A DNA stretch of 64,000 bases from Pseudomonadota bacterium. GTDB taxonomy: Bacteria; Pseudomonadota; Gammaproteobacteria; Steroidobacterales; JBCBZW01. The stretch is taken from contig JBCCWS010000022.1 of NCBI GenBank assembly GCA_039193195.1, positions 27,890 through 91,889 of the forward strand, given 5' to 3'. Of this stretch, positions 56,597 to 64,000 are shown one piece after another. Within the stretch, counting starts at the first letter, position 1. Each line of letters opens with the position of its first letter. The translations under genes were made by a program, and so were the position numbers. The notes under the pieces are model-generated. The model made no database searches. It was given only the letters and a program-made list of their open reading frames with translations, and was not told the origin of the DNA.

Positions 56597-57868
56597 GTGT
56601 CCCGATACTGCCGCTTCGCCCCCGCCCTCGTCATTGCCCTCGCGTGTGACCGCTGCGAACGATCAACCACGACTCGATCGCCCGCACCACCAATCCCACG
56701 CTTCGCGCTCGCGTGCGAACAGAAATCGCAGCGGGAAGGGCACGCTCAGCAGACCCAGTGGAATCGGAAGGTGGCGTCCTTGCCTTTGGCGTGACCACCT
56801 CCCTTCTCGACCCGAGCGACCCGCTCATGGCATTCGACGCCGATCTGGGACCTGATGGCTGCTACGGTGCGCTGCCTGCGGACACACGAGCATACCTGGA
56901 TAGCCAAGAAACGGAGAAAGACCAATTGCTTGCCCAGGCCCGAGCTCGGGTAGTGGAGCTGCTCAACCCACTGCAGCGTGGACGTGTCGAGGGCAACAAG
57001 CTCGAGCTGCTGGAGGTGTCGATACCGTTTGAGCAGGTGGCCGATGATCTCGAATCCTCGTGGGACGACGTCATCAAGACGGCCAAGGACCTGGGCACAC
57101 AGGACGAGCTGTCCGATGCGGTCAAAGCGATGACGAGCGAGAGCTTTTCCCTCTCGCCGGCGAACAGCAGCGCACCGCCGGACTACCAAGACGCCAAGAG
57201 GCGCTTTGCGGTACTCGCCATCGCGTTGAACAGCGAGCTAAGCGATCGAGACGGCGCGCTCTACGAGAAGATCCCTGTGGGTCCCCGCATCGCGAACAAG
57301 GTGATTGCTTGTCGACAGGAAACGCAGGCACGCCTGCGCGTGGCGGCGAATCTCGATGTTGGGGCAGCGGCCTTGTGGCGGGGTGAGCCTGGCGACTTCG
57401 ATCGATTCGATGGCGGCGGCACAGCCCTCTGGACCTCAGCCCATCGGGGCGTGTGGCCAAAGTGCGTGCGATCTCCAACTGCAAAACTATACGATCATCG
57501 GCACTTCCGCCCGCTTCGGCTTCGACGAGATCGTCTCGACGGGCGCCACCGGGGTGGATGATCCGAGCCAAGCCGCAGCGAACAACTGGTCCGTCTGGGC
57601 GGGGTTTGAACATCACCGACCGAAGCTCAGGCTCGCAGGCCGATACGGGTATGGAGAGACGAACTTCAGCGCCACCGCCAACGACCGATTCTCCAGTTCT
57701 GGCGAGCGGTGGCTACTGTCCACCGACTACAAGCTCTTCGACAGCGTCTGGATTGGCATGTCCTACGGCGAAGCCACCGGCAGCATTGACGCCCTTGATG
57801 GTGAGCGGTTCATGCTGACGGTGCGGCTGAGTGAGCCGAAGCGCATGAACATCTTCGCGCAGGAATAA
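56597..57868 (+). pseudogene. Frameshifted hypothetical exported (outer-membrane-like) protein gene
   Basis: A GTG at 56597 with GAGGAG 7 nt upstream begins a signal-like peptide (CRFAPALVIALA), but this frame soon becomes unlikely. A second frame (from about 56660, first start codon 56713) then reads a plausible Glu/Asp-rich helical region with LDSQETEKDQLLAQARARVVELL. After about 57440 coding moves to another frame (NYTIIGTSARFGFDEIV, LRLAGRYGYGETNFSA, WIGMSYGEATGSI) that resembles an alternating-strand outer-membrane barrel and ends at 57868. At least two frameshifts are needed, so the gene is probably decayed. No family is recognised. Confidence 0.5.
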
Positions 57869-57915
57869 CCCCCGCCTGGAGGAAAAAGCGCCTGCCCGAC
57901 TATTCGGGCCAGTAG

Positions 57916-57948
57916 CCGGACGAGGGCTCACTACCGGACCCTCGCCGG
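57916..57948. terminator. Hairpin between convergent genes
   Basis: CCGG-A-CGAGGG pairs with CCCTCG-CCGG across a 12-nt loop, with a single bulged A. It lies between two genes that end towards each other (57868 plus, 58036 minus) and could terminate both. The loop also contains an ACCGG copy that could pair differently. Confidence 0.45.
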
Positions 57949-58035
57949 GCCTTCACTGCGCCCTCTTTACGAAACGAAACGACAGGCTATCTTTCACGTC
58001 AATTTTTGACGGATTTTGCTACCCGAAGCACCACG

Positions 58036-59259
58036 CTAAACCATGCGTACTTCACCGGCACTCACCTCCAACGACAGACCAACTCCTTTCTCGCCATAGA
58101 ACGCGCGATAGCCAAACCGCTCAATCCATTGCTCGTCGCTCCACCAGCGGTTGTAGACACTGGGCTCATTGAACAACAGCACTGGGCTTCTTTCACTCCC
58201 CGTTGGAGGTCGGGCGTATCTGAGGACTCTGGCAATGGCCGCCGCGTCTGGATGGTAGTGCTTGATGCCATTAGTAGAGATCAGCCAATGATTGCAGCGA
58301 ATGGCCTCTACCAGCGCCCGCGACACGTTCTTTTGACTGCCGTGATGCGGCAGCTTGCACGCCGTGATGTTCGGCGGTTCGTCAGCAAACAGAAATCCTA
58401 GCGCATCGACTAGACCCTCGGGGTGAGCATCACCGGTGAGCAACAGGCTTTCGCCTGCGTAATCCACGAGCAGCGCTATACTGCTGCCGTTAGCTGCCCG
58501 GTCATCGCTTCTGAAAGTACGGTTGGCGAGTCTCTTCAGGTCGGAGCGGGAACTCAGCCGCGGCTTGCGCGGCTTCCGTCTGCCCATGGGCTCGAGGTCC
58601 GTTGGCACCAGGTCTTCGTGAACCTCATCGCGCGCTAGGGCGCCTTTGCGCAGCGCCTCGGCGACGGCCGTGCGCCAGTCTCCTTGCAGAGCTTCCAGCT
58701 GCGTACTGGTCGGCCCCAGCACGGTGATTTCCAGACCATGATCCAGCTGGATCCTCGGACCAACGCCATTGTTGGGTCGCACGACCGCCTGGCCCCCAAA
58801 CGCCAGATTCCAAGGCTGGCGACGCAGCCAAATGCTGAACTGTTCCCCTTGTCCGCCGCCGTAGGCCTCCAGGTCGCTGCCGAACATGTGAGTTCGGGCG
58901 TCCGCAACAAGCGCTGCCTCCGCGTCCGTAGGAGGCGGCTGAAACGGCTCGATGCGGCCCCCAAGCAAATGGGTCCAGCCGTTGAACCAGATGTCGGCGA
59001 ACTCGAAGCCTTCGATCGGCTCTGCGTCGACGAGGGCGCTCAGCACGCCGTAAATGTGGTCCGTATCAACATGGGTGATCACCAGCAGTTCAAAGCGTCG
59101 CTGTGCGACGGGCAGCCGCACCAAGCGGTCTCGCCAGGCGCGCCCAGTCGCATGCACGCCCATGTCGACAATCAGCTGTCGGCGATCGGATGCGGGTCCC
59201 CACTGCAGGTGTAAGGCATCCCCCTCGCCTGCCGCCAGCATCGTGAGCTGCAAACTCAC
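58036..59259 (-). CDS. Metallo-beta-lactamase-fold hydrolase (ComEC-C-terminal-like)
   Basis: 407 residues. The zinc motif HxDxDH is intact (H63, D65, D67, H68 in THVDTDH). Later family positions are TGDAH (metal-bridging Asp) and KLPHHGS. This is the ComEC/Rec2-type MBL group without the membrane channel, so a soluble phosphodiesterase, nuclease or similar hydrolase is expected. An insertion of about 100 residues in the middle is rich in Arg and Lys near RRKPRKPRLSSRSDLKRL. The GTG start overlaps the preceding stop by 4 bp. It is the last gene of the operon with the caspase-like gene. Confidence 0.85.
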   Translation of the reverse strand: MSLQLTMLAAGEGDALHLQWGPASDRRQLIVDMGVHATGRAWRDRLVRLPVAQRRFELLVITHVDTDHIYGVLSALVDAEPIEGFEFADIWFNGWTHLLGGRIEPFQPPPTDAEAALVADARTHMFGSDLEAYGGGQGEQFSIWLRRQPWNLAFGGQAVVRPNNGVGPRIQLDHGLEITVLGPTSTQLEALQGDWRTAVAEALRKGALARDEVHEDLVPTDLEPMGRRKPRKPRLSSRSDLKRLANRTFRSDDRAANGSSIALLVDYAGESLLLTGDAHPEGLVDALGFLFADEPPNITACKLPHHGSQKNVSRALVEAIRCNHWLISTNGIKHYHPDAAAIARVLRYARPPTGSERSPVLLFNEPSVYNRWWSDEQWIERFGYRAFYGEKGVGLSLEVSAGEVRMV

Positions 59260-60314
59260 AGCTCGCGTACCGTGAGCGTGGTGCTAGCCCACTCGACGCG
59301 CCTGGCGAGTGACGCCACCTTCTCCAACGCTGAGGAGATCTCGACGTCATGGCGCTCGGATCTCCATGCCCGCAGCGCATCGAACAGGATCGAGAGACTC
59401 TCCGTAAACATCGGACGCTGGTCACTGGCCCGAATGAGCAGCTCCGCGCGTTCCTCATCGCTGCGACCTAGCACCGCCGCCCGCAGGATTTTACCGTCCG
59501 GCATCCAGTCGAAGCTATGCTGCAGATTAGCAAGCCACTCGCTGCGACGCGCCAGATGGCCCGCCCGATACATGATGATCGCCCCAAGCGCTGCGCCGAC
59601 GGGGTCGCTGTACTTCTCCAGCAGCATCGTCTCGGCAGTCTGCTCTGCTGCCAGCGTCGCGTGGCCAAACTCCCCTTTGTCCAGCATCCGCTGAATCGCC
59701 GCGGAAACGATCCGCCCCGGGTGGAAGCCAGCGCTGCAGTAGATACTGTTGCCGTACTCCGTGAAGGTCATCACGCATGCCCCCTGGTCATCGTAGCCAT
59801 GAGGGTTGATCGGTAGCGACACACTGATCGGCTGGTCGTCTATCCGCAGGTACGCCGTGGGCACGCTCTCGAGGCGACGAGTGGTACGCAGGAATATCCA
59901 GCGCTCGTTGCTGCACTCATCGAGTTCCGCTCCGTCCACGCGTTCTAGGATCACGCGCTGCTCGCCGGATTCGAACGGTCGCACACCGCGTCGGCCAGAT
60001 TTTCCCGACCCACGAGTTTTTGGACGCCCTGGAGGCATTCGCGCTGTCGAGCTGGCTGGCATCAGCCCCGCAAGCTGTACCGTCAAGAAAACCTCCAAGC
60101 GCTCTCCCGCGATCACTTGCACGGACTCGGAGTGCCTGCTGCCGTCATCCAGCACGGCGCTAACCTCATACCAACCCGGCGCAAGATCTGCTTCCTCGCC
60201 GTGCCTCACTCGCGTAACGAGCGCGAGGCGGCTGTTTCGGATCTCGATGGGCAGGTGATCACGCAGCTCATAGGAAGGCATGTCCAGCCGTGTGCGCAGC
60301 TTGCCGGTCATCAT
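59256..60314 (-). CDS. Hypothetical companion protein of the caspase/MBL operon
   Basis: 352 residues from ATG 60314, which overlaps the caspase stop as ATGA. The first 80 residues are beta-rich and end with LAPGWYEVSAVLDDGS, similar in style to the C-terminal domain of the caspase-like protein (LPAGLYIVQVKA). A Pro/Gly/Arg/Ser-rich linker follows (about residues 95-115), then a long helical region (about 200-345) with many Arg and Ala. No catalytic motif is seen. It is probably an adaptor or regulator. I know no family name. Confidence 0.75.
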   Translation of the reverse strand: MMTGKLRTRLDMPSYELRDHLPIEIRNSRLALVTRVRHGEEADLAPGWYEVSAVLDDGSRHSESVQVIAGERLEVFLTVQLAGLMPASSTARMPPGRPKTRGSGKSGRRGVRPFESGEQRVILERVDGAELDECSNERWIFLRTTRRLESVPTAYLRIDDQPISVSLPINPHGYDDQGACVMTFTEYGNSIYCSAGFHPGRIVSAAIQRMLDKGEFGHATLAAEQTAETMLLEKYSDPVGAALGAIIMYRAGHLARRSEWLANLQHSFDWMPDGKILRAAVLGRSDEERAELLIRASDQRPMFTESLSILFDALRAWRSERHDVEISSALEKVASLARRVEWASTTLTVREL

Positions 60315-61453
60315 GACAACGTCACCTCGCGCTCGCATGCGGGCGGGTCTAACGCAACGGAACGGGTGGTGTCGGCGTAGTCTGGTGCAGCTTTCACCTG
60401 CACGATGTAAAGGCCCGCGGGCAGATCACGCGCCACCGGCCAGTCATCCGCATTGCTCACCACCTGCTTGTCGTCTTGATGGATGTCGGCGGTGGCGGTG
60501 GAATGGGCCTGCGTGGGATTGAGGGAGATCGTCAGCCGCGCCGGCGGCGGCTCTGAGAAGGTCCGGATCACCTCGTTGGTGGTTCCTACGTGACCGGCGA
60601 CGTATACGTGTTGCCGCAGGTTGCCCGAGGCCTTGCCGACATAGTCGTTCAGTGTTTTCGCGAGACTGCCCGTGGTGACGCACCAGTCGCCTCCCTGCAC
60701 TTGCGGCCGGGTTGCCGCGTCTCGGTCGAGGCCCTTGATCAGCGCCTCGTTGAACAAGCTCACGCCTCCTGGCCGGGCCCAGGCCTGCTCCCGTGGCAGC
60801 GTCGCAAAGAAGACTGGCGCGGCCGTGCACTCGCCCTCGAGCACGTCGTACCCCACGAACGCCTGGCGGAGCTGCGCGGCCGAGTAGTCAGCTGCCTCGG
60901 TGCGCTCACGACAGCAATCGACGAACCAGTACTGCAGCGCGGCCGACTTGCTACTCCTAAGTGTTTTGTTCATTTCGACCAGATCCAGTGCTGCCCACAG
61001 CGCAGGCTTGCGAGGCACGCCAAAGTCCTCGAGCAGCAGAATGGCCCCTTCCTTGGCGATCTGCACACCGTGGCCGGCAGCATAGACATAGACGGTGGCA
61101 TCACGCCTAGCGGCGCAGGCATGGTAGAACTCGTCCCAATCGGTCTCTACCACGTCCCGAGTGGCCGTTGGCGTACTACCGAGGGCAGCGCTAACCGCAG
61201 GATTCAGCGTCTCGCCGTCGGCTGGCGATACGTTCAAAAAGAGACCAGCAAGGCGCTCCTCGGGCACGTTAGCCAGTACCCAGGCGGCGAACTCACTTGC
61301 TGATCGGGCGGCGCTGGAGAGTTGCGCCAATCGCGAGTCTTGACCGATGTTGCTAGGGGCATCGCCGTCGTCGAGGTGGCGGTAGCGACTGACCCCCACG
61401 ACGAACGCATACACGGGTTCCACGGCGTGAGGATTACTGACGATCGCGACCAT
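60311..61453 (-). CDS. Caspase-like (C14-type) cysteine protease
   Basis: 380 residues, ATG with AAGGAGG upstream. The caspase-hemoglobinase fold is shown by the first strand YAFVVGVSRYRHLDD, the catalytic His in YAAGHGVQI (H128) and the catalytic Cys in WFVDCCRE (C181 by analogy to the metacaspase DSCHSG; C180 is adjacent). The C-terminal 80 residues form a separate beta-rich domain. No membrane helix or signal is visible, so it is cytoplasmic. The gene is fourth-from-last in a compact set: upstream a membrane protein (82 bp gap), downstream two genes with 4-bp overlaps. Confidence 0.85.
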   Translation of the reverse strand: MVAIVSNPHAVEPVYAFVVGVSRYRHLDDGDAPSNIGQDSRLAQLSSAARSASEFAAWVLANVPEERLAGLFLNVSPADGETLNPAVSAALGSTPTATRDVVETDWDEFYHACAARRDATVYVYAAGHGVQIAKEGAILLLEDFGVPRKPALWAALDLVEMNKTLRSSKSAALQYWFVDCCRERTEAADYSAAQLRQAFVGYDVLEGECTAAPVFFATLPREQAWARPGGVSLFNEALIKGLDRDAATRPQVQGGDWCVTTGSLAKTLNDYVGKASGNLRQHVYVAGHVGTTNEVIRTFSEPPPARLTISLNPTQAHSTATADIHQDDKQVVSNADDWPVARDLPAGLYIVQVKAAPDYADTTRSVALDPPACEREVTLS

Positions 61454-61535
61454 AGCCCCTCCTTGAAAGGGAGATGTTAATCGATCAACTCACCCCGTAG
61501 CGATTTAGAGCCACGCTCGCTAGCGGCACGGGCCT

Positions 61536-63590
61536 CTAGCGCCAGGGCTCCGCCGCTCCCGCTTGCTGGCGTAGGCTCTGCGCCGCTTGCGCGACGTTCT
61601 TACCTTGATCCACACCCACTGCCCAGGTGAATAGCGCAAGGTAATCCTGTACGGAGCCGAAGGACGGGTTAGCCCAATAGTACAGCGAAAGGCCGCTGGC
61701 AAGGGCAACCACCACTGCCACTAGCGTGATGACGGTCTCCTGCGTCTCTAGAAGACGCGCCCGCAACCCCGCACTCTTTGACGCTGCAACCTTTACCTTT
61801 GTCGAGATCGGCTCAGACTGCTGATCGCCGTACCGGAACACCACTTCGATCTCCAGCGTTCCGCGCTTTGGCGAAAACTGGACCACCGTGTTGCCTTCGG
61901 CGCGTTCCGTCCATTTCAGCTTTTCATCGCGCCCGCCCGCCCCGGCGCCCCGAGCGCTGTGCAGCGTGAAGCGCCACTCCGCACTTACCTTGTTGCAGAA
62001 GAAGAAATCCTCTTGCAGCGTTGGGTCGGCCGGTATCAGCTCGAAACGCGTCGGCCGCAAGTGCTCCACCTCCTGCCCCCGGGGGGCGCCCCCGCTTGCC
62101 TCGATGCGAACTTCGCGCGCCTCAAAGGCGGCGCTTAGTTTCTCGAACTGGCGCGCGTTCGACACGTCGAACACCTTATCCACGTCGATTTCAGAAGCCG
62201 AGGCGCGGGCGATGAGCTGCAGCAGATCGCCCCTCACTGCGTCATCGTTCCTCTGGCGCCAAAGGACCCGGAGGCTGGAGCTCACCTCGTCGACACGCAC
62301 CAGAGCCTCTCCATTGGCATCCGCGGGCAGCTCTTTACTAACATACTCATCAAACAGCTGCTGTAGATGCTCCTGCTGCGTCTCCGTGGCCTGCAAGGCG
62401 CTGGCCACGAAGCTGTTCAACGCTCGGCGTCGGCTCTCATCGACCAGTCGCAGGTAGCGCGGTCTGGCGGGATCAACCAAGTATTGTGCCAGCTGATCGA
62501 AACGCGCCCCGATCGTGGCAGCTGCCTCGCTATCAAGGTTATCAGGTCCTGTCTCGCGCAACACTAAGTCCAAGTCTTGACGCAGGCGATACTTTTCGAT
62601 GTAGACAACGGCTGCTCTTTCGATCTGATGCTGGAGTTCGCGATAGCGCTTCAGTAACCCCAGCAGCCGGGCGGCCGAATCCAGCAAGCTTGCTAGGTAC
62701 TGCGGCGCAGGCAACAAGGCAAACTTGTCTACCACCAGCTCCGTGCGCTTGCGATGAGCTTTCAACCAAATAACGGCGGTGAGGTGGCGCAGCTCGTGCA
62801 GCCAGTCCCGCTGCAGTTTGTGCACGCGATCACGCAGCGCGTTGCGGTTGCGCCAGTTGACGAAGCCTTGCGTGATCAGCAGCGACGTCATGATACCCAC
62901 GAGCAGAATGGAGACTGCCGCCAGGAGCGGGTGGCGAACAGTGACTTTCAGATCGATCGTCGGGGCCGAGTCGGGTGCCGCGTTGGTGGCGTCGAGCTGC
63001 AGTCGAACCCGGTGCTCACCGCGCGGCAAATCGCTCAACTGAATGCCAAGGGCGCGCTTCCCATCAACGGGAATCTGCCGCAACTCGGCCAACTCTGCTT
63101 CGGGTTCGGGCCAGGCAGTCATTCCCGGTACTTCCTTGCCGTCCAGGGAGAAAGCAACATGACGCTGCAGATCGATCGTGCCGGTGCCAAGCGCATCGTC
63201 AGCCCGCCGCACGATAATGCCCTCCGCCGCCGTGTCTCCGGTCTTCTCGAACAGGGCGACGCTGTGTTCCGATGCCTCCCCCAGCGTCAGGTCCAAGGTG
63301 ATCGTCGGTCCGTCCACCTCGAGATCGGCCCTGGGCGACGGTTGGCGCAGGGAAAGTGTCCAGGTCACCGGGTCGAGCGCTGCTGAGGAGACGGTCAGTC
63401 CGCGTGTATAGGTCACACCGGGCTGCAGGTCCCGCACTTCCAGTTCGATCACCTGCCTATGCACGCCGTTGCCGAAGCGCACCTGGATGGTGGTTTGGGG
63501 CGCAGCCGCGGTCGCGTCCGGCGAGAGGAAATGTACGGCAGCCACTCTGTCGTTCGTGGAGAGGGTGTTGTCCAGGTCTAGATCGAACAC
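61536..63590 (-). CDS. Large membrane protein upstream of the caspase, 5' end lost at an IS element
   Basis: 684 residues from the GTG at 63590. The N-terminal 215 residues are beta-rich, with repeated immunoglobulin-like segments; a first helix (about 222-246) leads to a long helical region (about 250-440). A second beta region (about 460-590) is followed by two hydrophobic segments (about 617-637 and 643-660). In-frame coding continues without a stop or a start codon from 63590 back to about 63757 (reading GAPLIGAKDGTIAIG), where the IS1380-type element begins. So the native start has probably been removed and this gene is a 5'-truncated remnant, though GTG 63590 might still be used. No known family. 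Confidence 0.7.
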   Translation of the reverse strand: MFDLDLDNTLSTNDRVAAVHFLSPDATAAAPQTTIQVRFGNGVHRQVIELEVRDLQPGVTYTRGLTVSSAALDPVTWTLSLRQPSPRADLEVDGPTITLDLTLGEASEHSVALFEKTGDTAAEGIIVRRADDALGTGTIDLQRHVAFSLDGKEVPGMTAWPEPEAELAELRQIPVDGKRALGIQLSDLPRGEHRVRLQLDATNAAPDSAPTIDLKVTVRHPLLAAVSILLVGIMTSLLITQGFVNWRNRNALRDRVHKLQRDWLHELRHLTAVIWLKAHRKRTELVVDKFALLPAPQYLASLLDSAARLLGLLKRYRELQHQIERAAVVYIEKYRLRQDLDLVLRETGPDNLDSEAAATIGARFDQLAQYLVDPARPRYLRLVDESRRRALNSFVASALQATETQQEHLQQLFDEYVSKELPADANGEALVRVDEVSSSLRVLWRQRNDDAVRGDLLQLIARASASEIDVDKVFDVSNARQFEKLSAAFEAREVRIEASGGAPRGQEVEHLRPTRFELIPADPTLQEDFFFCNKVSAEWRFTLHSARGAGAGGRDEKLKWTERAEGNTVVQFSPKRGTLEIEVVFRYGDQQSEPISTKVKVAASKSAGLRARLLETQETVITLVAVVVALASGLSLYYWANPSFGSVQDYLALFTWAVGVDQGKNVAQAAQSLRQQAGAAEPWR

Positions 63591-63759
63591 TCGCTCTCCC
63601 GCCCCCCGGTGATGCAGCTCGAGGTGGAACCTACCGGAGCTGGGTACGCCGATTGCGATGGTCCCGTCCTTGGCCCCGATGAGCGGGGCGCCTGAGCGCC
63701 AGCGAGCATCGGCGCCAGGAAGGGGGTCAGCAGCACGCTGACGAGCACCAGCTCCCTAG

Positions 63760-64000
63760 CCTGGATTATTCATGAGCCAAAAGAGAAGAAGGCCCTCGAT
63801 GTGTTGGAAAGGTGTTACGACACAGCACTTTCGGACACAAAGAAGGCCTTCCAATGGACGACGTTACCACAGCGCAGGGTGCACTGTTCAACACAGGCTT
63901 TGGCAAGCCCCTCACGGCGCGATTTGACCACCCGAACAGCAGCTCGGACGGCGGTGCGATTCTGCTGAAGGCTTGCGACCGCAAGCTTGGGTTGATCGAA
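63760..64000 (+). mobile_element. IS1380-family insertion sequence, left end
   Basis: The stretch starts at about CCTGGATTATTCATGAGCC, a terminal sequence typical of the family, and contains the N-terminal part of an IS1380-type transposase. The right end lies beyond the window. A CTAG before it (63756-63759) may be part of a target duplication. Confidence 0.75.
63854..64000 (+). CDS. IS1380-family transposase, N-terminal part
   Basis: 49 codons are visible from ATG 63854 to the edge. The segment LTARFDHPNSSSDGGAILLKACDRKLGL is the start of DDE transposases of the IS1380 group (I give it in short form: LTARFD, SSDGGA, LLKACD, RKLGL). The gene continues past the window edge; nothing suggests damage. 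Confidence 0.85.
   Translation, partial: MDDVTTAQGALFNTGFGKPLTARFDHPNSSSDGGAILLKACDRKLGLIE

Overview
The window is GC-rich, densely coded DNA from a gammaproteobacterium, probably marine or salt-tolerant. The evidence is a complete Na+-translocating NADH:quinone reductase operon (nqrABCDEF with apbE and nqrM), a cytochrome bo3-type quinol oxidase operon, several AT-rich Fur-box-like sites in an otherwise GC-rich background, and gene orders known from Pseudomonas-like bacteria (two imelysins, a di-haem oxidoreductase and a DUF1513 protein; a FagA-like gene). I cannot name the genus.

Layout. 1-2461: tail of a hypothetical gene, a four-helix membrane protein, flavodoxin and a Fur-box-preceded FagA-like gene. 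2458-11384: an iron cluster, with fbpC-fbpA-imelysin-di-haem oxidoreductase-imelysin-DUF1513 on the minus strand and the fused permease fbpB divergent on the plus strand. 11566-14123: a choice-of-anchor B protein, a CBS protein and a small membrane protein. 14137-21566: nqrM and apbE, divergent from nqrABCDEF. 21904-30038: SOUL protein, thermolysin-like protease with thrombospondin type 3 repeats, FG-GAP protein, a collagen/formylglycine-enzyme-like fusion, and a more AT-rich poorly coding stretch. 30710-36842: a large AAA+ protein fused to a release-factor remnant, a DUF2785 protein and a second FG-GAP protein. 37123-48337: a periplasmic-propeller diguanylate cyclase, a Fur-palindrome-preceded tandem PPOX protein, a broken M23 peptidase, a metal transporter, a siderophore-interacting protein, a second copy of the four-helix protein and an MFS transporter. 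48522-53504: cyoABCD and SURF1. 53696-57868: a Slp-like protein, a palindromic MITE-like element, a SelW-like protein, an aldehyde dehydrogenase broken by one nonsense codon, and a frameshifted gene. 57869-64000: a four-gene operon ending in a caspase-like protease, a companion protein and a metallo-beta-lactamase-fold protein, with the first gene cut by an IS1380-type element at the right edge.

How the genes work together. Nqr oxidises NADH and pumps Na+; the quinol it makes can be oxidised by the bo3-type oxidase. Flavodoxin, fbpABC, the imelysin/di-haem operon, the SIP protein, the PPOX protein and the two related four-helix proteins look like one iron-starvation response, because Fur-like sites sit beside several of them.

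The best candidates for undescribed biology are (1) the membrane receptor-like / caspase / companion / MBL operon at 58036-63757, a possible proteolytic signalling or defence module, and (2) the membrane-anchored ClpB-like ATPase at 30710-34120, whose C-terminus looks like a class I release factor without SPF and GGQ. All calls come from reading the sequence and from memory of protein families; no database search was run.
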